A stretch of DNA of 64,000 nt, from NCBI GenBank assembly GCA_033239525.1, contig BSYO01000035.1, forward strand, positions 6,174,627 through 6,238,626, written 5' to 3'. Origin of the DNA: Nepenthes gracilis. Its lineage: Eukaryota > Streptophyta > Magnoliopsida > Caryophyllales > Nepenthaceae. Below the pieces are notes generated by a model. The model saw nothing but the letters and a program-made list of their open reading frames with translations, had not been told where the DNA came from and made no database searches. Positions 37,395 through 49,861 of the stretch are shown here, piece after piece. Both the position numbers and the translations under genes were made by a program. How positions within the stretch are numbered: the stretch's first letter is position 1; each line of letters begins with the position of its first letter.

Positions 37395-39707
37395 TATAAT
37401 ATCTCACATTTTTATTATGATTAATTTAAAATTAATTATAATTTTTGGTAATTTAGACGTGACAAAATTAATTAAATATTTAAAAATTTTGGAGGATATT
37501 TGGATCAGTCGAGCTAGTACTTGAGGTACGCTTGTACTATCATTTAAATATTAATTTAGATTTTAAAATAAAAAAATAAAATAGATAATAATAATAATAA
37601 TAATAATATATACAAACAAAAAAAAACCAGAAAACAAAATCAGATAAAGGAGAAAGCTGATCGGGGAGAGAGAATAGAGGAGAGAGAGTGTGAGAGGGCG
37701 GGTAAGGGTTCGAAGGCAAAGGAAGAAGGAGAGGGAGAAGGAGGGGGAGGTGGTTGGCCTGCGGGTCGGCGGCAGCAAGTGGTGACAAGTCAGTGACCAG
37801 TGACGGCCGTGGATGCGCAGCGGCAACGGCAGAGAGGACGCCCAAGAGAGGGAGGAGCTGCGCGAGAGAAGGGGGCAGCGAGGAGAGAGAAGACTCGCCG
37901 GGGAAGAAATCGACGGCGACGGTGGTCACTGGGGAAGCCAATGGCAGCTGTGAGGCGGCAGTAGCAGCGCGGGAGAGGCCGCACAGAGAGGGCAGTGAGC
38001 GGGTTCTGTGGCGATAAGAGAGAGAGCGGTCCGATTTGGGTGCTTCGAGATATTCTTTCTTCGAATCTATAAAGTATGAGGTCAAGACAAGTATCTGCAA
38101 GCCCCCTCTTTGGTATGATTTAATATATGATATATTTTTAACACTATTTAAAATTTTTACTAACATATATATATTTTTATACACATGAATTATTTAATCT
38201 GGACATACATGTGCAGTTCATTAGCTAATTTGGATATTTTTGGATTGAGTTATATGATTTTGGAGGGTTTAATATTTTTTTAAAAGCCTGCATAATTTTT
38301 AGACACTGTATATTTTTATATCAATATATTTACATGAAAATGAGTATGAAATTTTGTGTAGGCTGTGCTGTCACATACACGTGTCGGGTCATGGTCACTA
38401 CATTTAGATTTGGATTATTGGATATTCTGGCCAATTTTTGACGGAAAGATATTTGTTATTGAAAATCTCTTTTCACCGGTAGAAAAAGGGTTGGAGTAGT
38501 GACCCTTCCCATTTGAATAATTTAATTTGACCTTAGAATATATTCGGATGTCCTAATATATCTGACAAATTTGAGAATTGTACCCAAAGTCACGGGTGAC
38601 AAATAATAGTGAGTAACCTTACCCATTGGTACAGAGTATATGGGTGGCCATACATGTTGGCCTAATTTTTATTTGGTTTTGCCTAAAGTTACCGAGATTA
38701 TGTGTAACCCTTCCTCAAGCTAATTTTTAAATAATCAGAACTCAAATTTGTTGCATAATCTGTATCTCCGTATTTATTTGTATTGGACTTGCTTTGAATT
38801 TGAATCTTGGACTTGAATTTGATATTCATCTATTTTTATCTCAATTAGGTTTTGGTATGTCTCGTACAAATAATTTTGACTATATGTTTTAATCCGGACC
38901 CTTGGACTGTCTATCGCGGTGGTATTTTTACTTTTGTGCACATTATTGGATCATTCGACTATCGGATTCTACCCCAAATCACAAGTTGATCGAGCCTTGA
39001 ATTTGGACTCGAACTTGGATTAGACTTTGAAATTGGTCATTTGCTTATTGAAACTGATCCGGATCACTTTTATTATTATATATATATATATATATACACG
39101 TCCAGGTGAGTACTATTTTATGATTTGGATATTTATTTTGTGTATGAAACTACAATTGAATTTTAGATCTTAGATCTTGGATTTTTTATTGGAATTATTT
39201 TATCGATGATTAGGATTTATCCTGTCACTTGAACAGATTTTATTCGTCTGACATTCATTCTAATTTATTAGATTTTTTTTTATTTAAAATATAATACTTG
39301 TTGAGTATTAAACTCAGTTTTTCTATTTTATCCCTTCAGAATAGAAGATTTAGATACATTGTAGGAGTATGGTCGCAATTTGTTAGTCATTCGTCTGATT
39401 CGGTGAGTTTTGATTATATTATAGTTTAAGTTGGTATTTAATATATTTTGATTATGGCTACTAATGGATTTGTTCTTTGAAACAGTTGGGATATTTTATT
39501 ATTTGATTGTAGAGCAGGTCATATTTTTGTCCGGACGGTTAACCGATGATGTCTTGTGTAGATTTAATTTGGCTGAGTTGTATATTTTGGTTTGTCATAT
39601 TCGAATTTCGGGACTTAGTATTATTTATTTAAAATTAATTGAGATTTTAAATTTTAGGAAGTATAATTAATTATTTGAATTGACCTATTTGGTCCGAATT
39701 CGTGATA
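37395..39707 (+). mobile_element. LTR of family B, plus copy
   Basis: About 2.31 kb. Starts TATAATATCTCAC (the canonical TG has become TA) directly after a polypurine tract, so it is the 3' LTR of the element to its left. Leader with (TAA)n and GA-rich text at 37585-37740; a GC-rich stretch follows. The donor-like site is mutated to GACAAGTATCTGC (38080), while TTCTATTTTATCCCTTCAG at 39340 keeps the acceptor-like form. Ends near TTCGTGATA. The minus-strand frame 37540-38184 is leader sequence, not a gene. Confidence 0.83.
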
Positions 39708-40790
39708 TGTACTAAATTTAAGAATTGTATCAAAAGTCACGGGTGACAAAATATAGTGAGTATGTTTTTTATCTGTGGGAGGTAAAGTACATAGATGGCC
39801 CTACCCATGGGTATAAGTAATGGCTAATCAGATTTAATATTATCGAAAATATGTGTAATCCTTTCTCAAATTGGTTTCTCGATCTTTGGTTATCCGATTT
39901 TATACTTGCTTTATATTTCTTCATAGATTTATATTTCGACTTTGAATTGAGATTCACAAGTTTTCCCACGAATTTGGATTTGGTCAATTTCATACATTTG
40001 AATATGTGATTTGTTCTAAAACATGTTTCGATTTATATGCTTTCATTTTGACCTTTGCTCTTTCATATATGATTTGGATTCAAACTTTCTTTTATTTAGT
40101 ATACATTTTGTATGGATATGATATGATTTGGATTATGTGATTTTATTTTAAATCATATTTCATTTAGTATACAACCTGATAGGACTACATTTCGATTGGA
40201 CTTATGATTTGAGTATAAGACTATATTATGACTTTTGATATCAAGTTTTTAAATTTGTACCTTTTACCCATTTTGAATGCGTTTAAGGACCCCATCTGAT
40301 TTTGGACACTATTATTTATTATATATAACAATGATACTTGTCAAACATTAATATCACGTTTTTATTTTTTATCATTTTAGATTAGTGGGTTTGGATATAT
40401 TGTATGAGTTTGGACGTGATCTGATCGTTGTTCATCATTTTGGTAAGTTTTAGCTTATTTTAGTTTGGATTTGTAACGATTGTATTTTGAATATTTAGAA
40501 TGGTTGAATGTGGGCCCATAGTTGTGTATTGAAAACAATTTGGTTATGTATATTGGATTTCATTGTTGTGATTGGTTTGTCACATTCCTTACAATATTTG
40601 TGAAGCAGGTCATTTATTATATTATCTGAACGATTATCCGATGAGATCTTATATCAATTATAGTTGTTATATTGGGTTCTATAGTTTGTTTATTTTGTCA
40701 CACCGGGTTTGAAATTTGTCATATTATTTGAAGATTTTAATTTTTGTGAATTTTAATTATTATACTTACTTTAATCCGAATTTATAACAA
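39708..40790 (+). mobile_element. 3' half of a second family B LTR in tandem
   Basis: Repeats the sequence from about 38560 to 39700 of the LTR before it. AAAGTCACGGGTGACAAA and the phrase TGTGTAATCCTTTCTCAA recur in order. TTAGATTAGTGGGTTTGGAT at 40377 matches the post-acceptor block. It is more diverged than the 24-kb copy. Confidence 0.75.
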
Positions 40791-42982
40791 TAAATATTTA
40801 TAAGTTTAACAAGTGAACAATTATATAATTTCATGATATCTTGTCATCCAAAATGTATAAGTATCAAACTCAATCTAAATAAATAATATTTTTATTATCC
40901 TATCAAGGTAAAACTAAAATATGCTATGCACATATTTCCATGAATCAATCAAGATATACACCCAAACGATGTATAGAATACCCAATATCAACCATATGTC
41001 AAACTTAATATCCCTCAGTACAATATCTATCGATATCTCAATATATATTATTTACAATACTATAAGTATCTTTTTAAATAATCCCAATCCTCCAAGATAT
41101 GAAAACCAATATCAGATAATTGTAAACTATAATAATATATCATAAATTTTATATTTATTAATATTATAATATTTTTATATAATTTTCTCTACTTTATCCA
41201 TAGACAGCTAAAAAATTCACTCACACAAACAAAACTAATGCGAAAAAATGATTACCAATATTATAAAAATAATATACAAGATTAGTTATTTGACTGAACT
41301 TTAAACTTTTATCAGATCCTTATTAGTCAATTCTAACCTTCAAGTCCTTATTATTAAGGTCATAAAATTAGTTTCCATTTATCACTTCCAAACCAAACTT
41401 ATAATTATTAATCTTGTTCAATCATCTTCACTAATCACTTGAGGGTCTAATTGAAAATAATAGAGTTCCATTAATTTTCATCCTATACTAGCTTATAATC
41501 TAATACATATGTACATACACTTACATGTATATATTTATATTTTTTGGTAGAAGCATATATATTTTCATATACATACGGTATATATATATATATTATACTA
41601 CTACACAAACATATATAGCTGTATAATTACACATATATATGCACAAGTACTTCACATGCTATACGTATTTATATACGTATAAACCCACCTCATCTACCCA
41701 TCTACATATAAATACGTCTGCCTACATCCATATACACATACATACTGTTATACCCATATATTTGTGTGTGTCCATATAATTACGCCCATGTACACATACA
41801 CATTTCGCACACAAACTGCTTCTAATCGATTCCTCACCATCTCGATTTATTGAAACCAACTCAACAGCCCAAACAAAGCACAATGCTCTGTTATTCGTCT
41901 TTCTTCCGATTCTCACCGTAAAATAAGAAAATTACAACTTTCCTATTTCAACATGAAGAACAAGGATTTTGTTGTGTTAGACCACTAAATTTCGCGCCCT
42001 ATTTCATCTTGAAACCCCCAAAATTTCGGTTCTTTCATCAACGGAGTCGAGACTCTGTTTTTCCAATTTTCTCAATTTTCATTCAAATACAATTGATTTT
42101 CCCACAAATCTCGGCACACAAATAAGAAATTAGCATCGAAAAGAAGAAAGGAAAGGTTTCCCTAGCATGGTTTCCTTGTTTTCTTCGGATTATATAGGAC
42201 AGTGGCTGCGGCAGCAATTTCGGCAGCCACACTCGCTTCTTATTCTTCCTCTCTCTCTCTGTGACTTGGTGAACCGAAAGGAAGAAAATGAGGTGGACAT
42301 TTAAGGAAGAGGAAGAAGAAACGGAAGAAGACGAGGAAAGAAGAAGCGGAAGAGAGAGAAAACGGAAGAAGAGGAAGAGGAAGGAAGAAGAGACCGAAAG
42401 AGGAAGCGTTTGGCTGCATTTAATCTCACTTAATTTTTATTGTTATTATTATTATTATCATTTTATAATTAATATTAATTAATTTTTTTATTATTAATCA
42501 TATCCACATAAATATACAAATACATATTATTTAAAAGGCTAAAAATAATTACTAATTATAAATAAAAATTTATCAAAATATTTTTTTAATACTTGCATGA
42601 TTCTGATTTCAATATATAAATATTCTAAACTCATATTAATTAACCTTATTTATTAATATATTGAATTGAAAGTCTAATATACCCGAATAAAAATATTAAA
42701 ATGTTATACATGCCATTGATATCATTCAAAGGAACATGCTAATCACGTGTTTACTTTTTATTGTTATTGTTATTATTATTTTTTTTCAAACACAAACCAC
42801 CCACAAATCTCTTTCAAATTCACCATGGCTAACACTTTTGAGAATACAATCATAAAAAATGAACGCTCAGGGTGAAGATGGCCCACAAGATAGTACTAGT
42901 GATGGAGGTGGACAACCACCAAGAGAACTAGATAGCAGCAATATGGCTACCCAACTCTAGTCTATGTCTTGGACGATGAAAC
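40791..42982. other. AT-rich DNA with a leader-like block
   Basis: 41500-41720 is rich in alternating AT/GT dinucleotides. 42130-42420 has a TATA-like GGATTATATAGGAC and GA-rich text that resembles the leaders of the LTRs in this window, possibly on the minus strand. 42820-42980 has scraps of coding-like sequence but no continuous frame. Confidence 0.4.
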
Positions 42983-43815
42983 TGTTGCGTTATTAGGTCA
43001 GTCTCTAATGAGCTTTATACTCATTTGATATATTGTCCCGTGGTATGCACAACAGCGTATATGTATTGGCCTAATTAGGAAAAGCAGTTAGATGATGTAC
43101 GATAGATATCTAATTTGTGCACGTGCACACATTATCCAGATTATGGGCACCTGATAGACGACCGAGGGGTGCACGAGCAAAATTTGTACAAATTGCTCAA
43201 TGTTTGATATATGTTTGATGGTGCATGAGCGAAGTTTGTCCAAATTGTTTAGCGCCTAATGCACACTCGAGGAGCGCTCGTGCATTGATTACACGGTGGG
43301 TTTGCGTCTGATGTGCACTTAACGGATGCACGAGTGTCATTTCTATTATAAAATGTCCTAATACGATTTTAGTATTAATCTTTTGCAATTTTTGAGACAT
43401 TAAGTGTTGACTTAGTGAGAAAGGGGGAAAAGAGAGAGTAAAGGGAAAAGGTGAATATTTGCTTATCCAATTTTGTTCTGAATCACATTTCATTATCCAC
43501 ATACAAGAGGTATGTTGTTCTTGGCATTGTAAATGGTATTTTACCGGTTATTTTTTTATTTTTTTTTGTCTTGTACTCTTTATTGCTCTTACTCATTTAT
43601 TACAATATGTTGTGTCTTCATATTTGTTGAGTTTTTGTAACCAAATATATTATATAGTAGATATTATTCGGATTTATAATTCTGTGGCTTTTTTCTTGAA
43701 TTAAAAATGATTTTTTTGTTTAAAATTTATATCTCGTTATTTGTGATTGTTATTGACTTGTTATGTATTATCGATATATTTTCTTATAATTCAAATAATG
43801 GGTTAGATCTCAACA
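42983..43815 (+). mobile_element. solo LTR of family C (copia-type)
   Basis: 833 bp from TGTTGCGTTATTAGG to TTAGATCTCAACA, flanked by GAAAC (42978-42982) and GAAAG (43816-43820), a target duplication with one mismatch. Its 3' half matches 59180-59478: CTTGTACTCTTTATTGCTC and ATTATATAGTGGAGAT-like text, then GTGATTGTTATTGACTTGTTATG. Confidence 0.72.
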
Positions 43816-43881
43816 GAAAGTACTTTGAGAAAAAAAAAAGAGTTAAAAGATTAGCTCAAGTCATTTGAACATCTGCTTCCC

Positions 43882-44308
43882 CTAGTGGCCGCCTTGTGGA
43901 GTTGTTAGCTCTTGGAAAACCTCCTCCGCAACAAGCTTTGTGGGAGCGATGAACCTTGAAGATGCGGGCTCTGAGAAAGCCTCCTCGACAACAGTCTCTA
44001 TGGGAGTGGCAAGCTTTGGAGCCTAGAAAGCCTCCTTGACAGCCGCAGCGTCCACAAGAGCAGCAAGCTCCGGAGCAATGTGTTCAAGAAAACCTCCTCA
44101 ATAGTGGATTGTATCGGAGTATGAGCATTATGAACAATGGGCTCTATTAAAGTCTCCAAAAGGAAGACTCAACAAGGGTCATGGCTAAAAAAAGCATTGC
44201 AGAAAAAAAAAAAAGATAGAGAAACTCCCTAACAATCAACAACAACAACAAAACAGCATATTCAATGAAAACAATGGCAATAAGAGGAGCATGAAGAGCC
44301 AAAGCCAT
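43882..44308 (-). pseudogene. broken gene for a short repeat-bearing protein with a hydrophobic N-terminus
   Basis: I do not recognise the family. From the ATG at 44308 the first 24 codons read MALALHAPLIAIVFIEYAVL and more leucines, which looks like a signal peptide; pyrimidine-rich, possibly intronic DNA follows. The 3' part reads in one frame with repeated modules: PELAALVDAAAVKEAF, then APKLATPIETVVEEAF, then APTKLVAEEVFQEL, ending in a TAG at 43882-43884. A TAG between the first two modules and a frameshift near 44080 break it. The module spacing of 25-30 residues resembles repeat-bearing secreted or wall proteins, but this is inference. Confidence 0.45.
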
Positions 44309-44334
44309 GATGATTGAGCATTAACGAGTGATAT

Positions 44335-44719
44335 TGTTGCGACTCCTACGTCGAAAAGATTGAGGCAAAACTTTTAACTTATATATTTGGGGACCTCTCC
44401 TTCCCATAGGACATCCTTTTGAAATGAACTCTCCCCCGAGACTTATAATCACAGTAGTGATGCTCTCGTTGAGAGTGGCCTCGACTTTTGGAATGGCTTA
44501 CTTGGGGAGGGGTTGATTTACTGTCAGTGCACCAGGGCAGAGTGAAGCGTCCCAGAGCAAGAGCTGCCAATGTCGGCGGCCCTCTAAGAAGGAAAAAATT
44601 GTAAGAATCTCACATCGAAAAGTTTAAAACAAAATTTCCAACTTATAAGTTTGAGGGGCTCTTCCCCCATAAGGTGTCCTTTTAGAGTGAGTTCTCCATC
44701 TAAATTTGTACTCGTATAA
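44335..44719 (+). mobile_element. TRIM-like element (two short direct repeats)
   Basis: Two related copies of about 110 bp, starting TGTTGCGACTCCTACGTCG (44335) and TGTAAGAATCTCACATCG (44599), enclose about 150 bp. Both continue with AAACTTATA-type text, GGGGACCTCTCC or GGGGCTCTTCCCCC, and GAACTCTCC or GAGTTCTCC. CTCACATCG is common at the start of plant TRIM LTRs. A purine tract AAGAAGGAAAAAA precedes the second copy. GATAT lies at 44330-44334 and 44720-44724, a possible target duplication. No clear primer site was found. Confidence 0.52.
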
Positions 44720-45857
44720 GATATACATCATTTAGATATAACAAAATCGTTAAAGATGAACTAAGCTTGAATTTGGCATTCAAGGTTCGTATTAGAAATG
44801 AGTCTAATAACAAAACAGTAAGATTTGAATATAAAATTTGACCCAAAAAATTTAAGATTACACTATTAGAGACTTAGTGTGCCAAAAGATTTGAGTTGTT
44901 AGCCGACTTAGACATGGCCAAACATCCAAGACCTTAAACCGATGCACGTCAAGGACAATATAATAACAAATAAATAAACTCCCTTTCCCACAATTGGACA
45001 AGGAGGGAAGAAAAAAGAGAAGGCGTGTGAGATTACCTCTCATATAGTTAGGCTTTGAGATGGCAATTGCTCCACGCCTTTGAAATATGCCCTTTTGAAA
45101 ATATACATATATATAATAAAATAATAATTTCTTATTTATTTAATGCAAGATTATATACAATGGATTTAAACGTGATTAATTTTTTTTTGAATATTTTATA
45201 TAGTAAGAATTTATAAAATGGGTTGTTATTTTTCGTCAATTTTTGATATTATTAATGATTAAAATCACAATTATTGTCTAAATTCGTATTAAATTTGATC
45301 TGTAGTTGACAATATTATAGATATATTTTTAATAATTAATTAAGGCTATAAATAACACAAAAAATACACATCCATTATATATATACATATATCTATGAAA
45401 ATTAAATGTCAATTATAATATTATTAAACATGATAATAATTTGAGACTCCAAGCAAACTTGAGATTCCTTCCCACTAATCTCCCCTCCCCTCACGCATCT
45501 CTTTCTCTCTGTCGAGGCAGTATTATTTTTATTTAATAGATAAAATTAAAAACTATATATAATAAATAATAGATTAAATAATTATTTAAATTATTTAATT
45601 TAAATAATTTATTTTTAAAAATTTTAAGTTTAACTAATAAATAAATATAAGAGGCAATGTTACATATTCCAAACAAGTAAGCAAAGCAAAAGTCAAGACG
45701 CTAAAGCAAAAGACCGAAGCAAAGCCGCCTGCTCCTCTCTTTTGCTTTCTCTTCTCTACTTAAAGCATCTTCCGTACCTTCCTCTGTTTTTGGAGCAGCA
45801 AAAAGAAGCTGCATTTTCATCTTAAATTGCTTCATTTGTGAAGTCAGATCATAAAAA
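44720..45857. promoter_or_regulatory. upstream region of STAY-GREEN
   Basis: 44850-45060 is a repeat-like remnant of unknown kind. 45500-45660 is very AT-rich. The last 190 bases before the ATG are mixed, with a CT-rich tract (CTCCTCTCTTTTGCTTTC, about 45731) fitting a leader near the transcription start. No convincing TATA box was found. Binding sites for ageing or hormone factors cannot be asserted from reading alone. Confidence 0.4.
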
Positions 45858-48501
45858 ATGGCTACTTTGAATTCTTCTCTGCTGCTCCCATCAAACCTAA
45901 AAGAGCCCTCACTCTCTCATCATCAAAGCTCTTTCTTCATCTTCAGCGCCAGACCCAAGAAGAAACAATCTGTTTTTCCTGTAATCATCATGTTTTCTTG
46001 CTCTAATTGAAGTTATTATTATTATTATTTTTTGTGATTTGAATTGGGTTTTGATCAAAATTTAATGGGTCAATTCAGTTTGTTTTTGGGGAAAAATCTT
46101 TTTATTTTTATTTTTTTAATTTTTAGAAGAATTGAAGGTTGGTTTTTTGTTTTGATCAGGTTATGAGGTTGTTTGGGCCAGCTATCTTTGAAGCATCAAA
46201 GCTGAAGGTTCTGTTCTTAGGAGTTGATGGAAAGAAGCATCCAGGAAAGTTGCCAAGAACTTATACTTTGACACACAGTGATATTACCTCCATGCTCACT
46301 CTGGCCATCTCTCAAACTATCAACAATTCCCAGGTAATTAATCCGATAATTAATAGAGAAAGATCTTTACCAATCAAGAATACAGAAGAAAATTAACTAT
46401 AATTACGATTGATCCCCTTTAAACTAAGAATTCTATGCTAATTAAGTTATTAAACTCTCTGGATTTTGGTAACTTTTAAGTGAAAAAACAGGGGATTGGA
46501 TAATTTGGTTCAATGCTTTCTACAAGTTCATCTTGTTCGAAAGAGGAGGACGGATATCATCACGATTGATTAAATTAAGTATTCTCGATTCCTTTTGACA
46601 CTAGGATTTTGAGTTAATTATTTTAGTAAACTCTCAAGATAGATGTAGCATTTAAAGAAAATTAGACAGGAAAACAGGGGATTAAATAATTTGACTTCAT
46701 TTATTTATTTGCTTTTAGTGTTTCATGTAGTTAGATGAAAAACCATATTCAACTATTTTTAATAATTTTTAAAATAATATTATTTAATTTGTATAGACAG
46801 TCAATATAAATAGTCAGATATGTCACATAAATTATAACAAATGTCTAAATTTCAAAATAGTATAGATAATTTAACTTAAATATTTTAAAGAGATAGTTTA
46901 ATATAAATATTCTAGTTTGTCTACTCTTACAATTTCATATATCAATATATTTTTAATAATTAATAATATATTATAATAATATGATATTTTTGTAAAATAA
47001 AAATATAAATTGATTGCAGCTACAAGGATGGTATAACAAGTTACAGAGAGACGAGGTTGTGGCTGAATGGAAGAAGATTAAAGGGAAGATGTCTCTCCAT
47101 GTACATTGTCACATAAGCGGAGGCCATTTCCTCTTAGACTTGTGTGCCAAGCTCAGATACTTCATTTTCTACAAAGAACTCCCTGTGGTAATTTTTCCTT
47201 TTTTTTTCAATTTTATTTTTCAATTTTAATATGTAATTTTAAATATTTTTTTTATAATTTTAATATTTTATCTATTAATTTATATTAATTAATTTAAAAA
47301 TAATAGATAGATAAATAAGATGTCATATTAGTAATAATATCAATAAAATGATTAATAATGAGCATATAATATTAACTTAGAGATTAAATTTATTGAGTTT
47401 TTGTAGAGTGAAAATAACACAAAATTTGACCAAGATTTGTTTTATGAAAAATCAATTTTATTTATTTGAAAAGTTAAAGAAAAAAGAGCTTTTTAAATGA
47501 GTTTTGATAAGTTATTATAATTTTTAACATAGGAATTTATTTTTTCATGAGAATAATAATCTTATAACTTTAGAATTAATTTAAAATAATTATACTATTA
47601 TTTTTTTATAAAATAGTCAAAATTATTAATTTTATAAAGATATGTTAGTCATAGAAATAAATAAATATGTTTTATATTATCAATTAAAAATATTCAATTT
47701 TGTCAATAAAAATTTCTACCCAACTACATCTATACTAATTTTTCATTAATATAATTTTAAGTGGGATCAATTAACTCCACATTTACTGTATATTACACAT
47801 TTATATATTGGTAACAATCCTATGTTTTTCAACTTTAAGACTATATTGATTTATTAGAAATAATTTATTAAAAATATTTTTTAGTATTTTTGGATAATAA
47901 AAAAATATATATTCTACTTATTCATTATTATATAAAAAATCAATAGAAAATATATTTCTATTCCCTTCGATGATTCTTTCATCATCATTATCAGTCAACA
48001 ATTTTACTTGACGATGGCTAATTGAATATTTTTTTAAAATTATGAAAAAATATTTTTGGAAAAATTATATTTTTGGGAAAATTAGATTTTTGATATGATA
48101 ATAATAGCATATGAAAGATTGGAAATGGACAGGTATTGAAGGCCTTTGTGCATGGAGACGAAAATTTATTCAACACCTACCCAGAGTTAGAAGAGTCGTT
48201 GGTTTGGGTTTATTTCCACTCAAACCTGCAAGAATTCAACAAGAAAGAGTGTTGGGGGCCACTCAAGGAGGCGGCAGCAGTGGCGGTGCCGCCCTCCTCA
48301 GGAAAAAATGCCGCCGCCGCAGATCAAGGTCATCATCGTGAGCTTACTTCCTTGACAAGTAACTGGGAAATGCCTAAGCCTTGCAAGGAAGCCTGTGCGT
48401 GTTGCTTTCCACCGATGAGTTCGATCCCATGGTCCGACGACCACCCTGTGAATGTGGGACTCGGGACCCACCGGAGCTTCCAGCAGCAAACTCGATCCTG
48501 A
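45858..48501 (+). CDS. SGR: STAY-GREEN protein (magnesium dechelatase), chloroplastic
   Basis: Removes Mg from chlorophyll a to give pheophytin a, the committed step of chlorophyll breakdown in ageing leaves and ripening fruit; acts in plastids with the chlorophyll catabolic enzymes and light-harvesting complex. Exons: 45858-45980, 46160-46333, 47020-47187, 48133-48501, all GT-AG and all in phase 0; 277 residues, the usual length. Residues 1-45 are Ser-rich and basic, a transit peptide. The core runs from RLFGPAIFEASKLKVLFLG through GKLPRTYTLTHSDIT, LQGWYNKLQRDEVVAEW, KMSLHVHCHISGGHFLLDL and LVWVYFHS to CWGPLK. An Ala-rich linker (201-220) leads to the family's C-terminal Cys-rich motif, residues 236-255 (PxxCxxxCxCCFPP; Cys 239, 243, 245, 246). 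No damage is seen, so it should be functional. Close to the Arabidopsis NYE1/SGR type; the Cys-rich tail argues against the SGR-LIKE branch. Confidence 0.97.
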
Positions 48502-48778
48502 CCGTCCGATCTGATCTGATGTGATTTGATCTGATTTGATGTGTACGACTTGGATGTTTGTCTTTCATTGTAGGATTTTTCTTTTAAAAAGATATATTTA
48601 ATTGTTTAAATAGATTTTAAAATGATGTAATATTTTGTAATTTATATAAATAAAAATTAAAAAATTATATATTTTTTTAGAATTATCTGTATAAGATATC
48701 GAAATAGGGTTTTAAGTATCCATTAAAGCAAAGTAAAAATTGATCATGAAAGATTATGAATGGTATACTGACAGCGAA
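48502..48778 (+). other. 3' flank of STAY-GREEN
   Basis: AT-rich after the stop. AATAAAAATT near 48648 is a possible polyadenylation signal. A retroelement begins at 48779. Confidence 0.5.
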
Positions 48779-49551
48779 TGTGACACCCCAAACTATCCGA
48801 CCTGACTTAACCCGACCCAAAATGGCCACTTGCAAATTCAAGGTCATAAATAAGCTTCACTAAATAAATAAAGATAGGACGGATCGATTGCAAAATAGAA
48901 ACAGAATTACTTGCTTGAAGCGGCGGCTAGGGTTTAACGGCGGCGGTGGCTTTGACACCGTCAACGTTGTTGACTATGGTGAGTGGCGACGGTTTTGGCA
49001 ACGATGGCTAGGGTTTGTGATGCGTGTTTCACGGCAGTGCCCGGCAAAATCATCGTCAATGGCGAGGGAAGTGAAGGAAAAGGGGAGTTCCGGTTGAGAA
49101 GAGAGGAAAATTAGGAAAAACAGAGGGAAAGTGAAGTAGTCTGAGGGAGGAGAGAGAGATCGAAGAGAGAGAGAGAAGGGGAAGGGGCCGAGATGCAGAA
49201 AGCTGAAAGCTGAGGTGCAGAGAGCCGAGGTGTAGAGAGCCGAGGTGTAGAGAGAGAGAAATCAGGGAAAAGCAGAAGAGGGGAAGAGAGATCAAGAGGG
49301 AGAGGAAAGAGACAGAGAAAGAGAAAGAGAGTGAATAGTGGCAAACAATATCCTTCTTCTCATTATACTTTTATCAGCGTAATATATATGGGACACGGGA
49401 AACGAAAAATGGGGAACGAGAAAAAGGACACGAAAAAAGGGAAACAACCAAAGGAAATAAAAACAGAAAATGAGATCTGTCACATCCGGTTCAATTACTG
49501 TGCTGAAGATAGTCATCCAACTTTGGAGTGTATATGGACGAGTACGTAACA
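48779..49551 (-). repeat. 3' LTR of the RecA-bearing element
   Basis: 773 bp. TATA-like CCATATATATTACGC on the minus strand near 49390, then a long CT-rich (minus) leader with a small GAGGTGTAGAGAGCC-type repeat at 49206-49250 that is missing in the other copy. The last 240 bp (48779-49020) are absent from the 5' copy. Confidence 0.8.
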
Positions 49552-49554
49552 TTG

Positions 49555-49860
49555 CTGTTCCCATCAAAATAATTTTGTCCTCAAGGTTGATCAAAAGAAG
49601 GGCTTAACGATATTTTTCCATGGTTAAATTGTCAAACATCAACTTTAGTAAAAACTCATCCAGAATCACACGTTCGTTGTAGCTTCGCCTCCCAAGTCTT
49701 GAACGGCATTGGTACCACATGCGTGTGGTTTGGGCCACAAAGATGGAAGTGTCATCACGCACTGCCCAAACTGTAGCTGCAGGCTGAGGAAGTCTTATTG
49801 CTGTTGGTATTTCCTCCTAAATTAAATCATGCTCTTGGTGCTGTAATGCCAGGGATAAGT
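49555..49860 (-). pseudogene. C-terminal tail of a Ty3/gypsy integrase polyprotein
   Basis: Reads on the minus strand as a degenerate polyprotein end: WAVRDD, then ILDEFLLKLMFDNL and, after a stop, NLEDKIILMG directly before the 3' LTR. The NLEDK(V/I) phrase before the LTR is a hallmark of the end of many plant gypsy polyproteins. Stops and shifts show it is dead. Confidence 0.7.
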
Positions 49861-49861
49861 G

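Noticed and set aside
37540..38184. 214-codon minus-strand frame
   Set aside because: It lies in the GA-rich and GC-rich leader of an LTR in plus orientation; composition is low-complexity and ends in poly-Tyr from a (TAA)n run.
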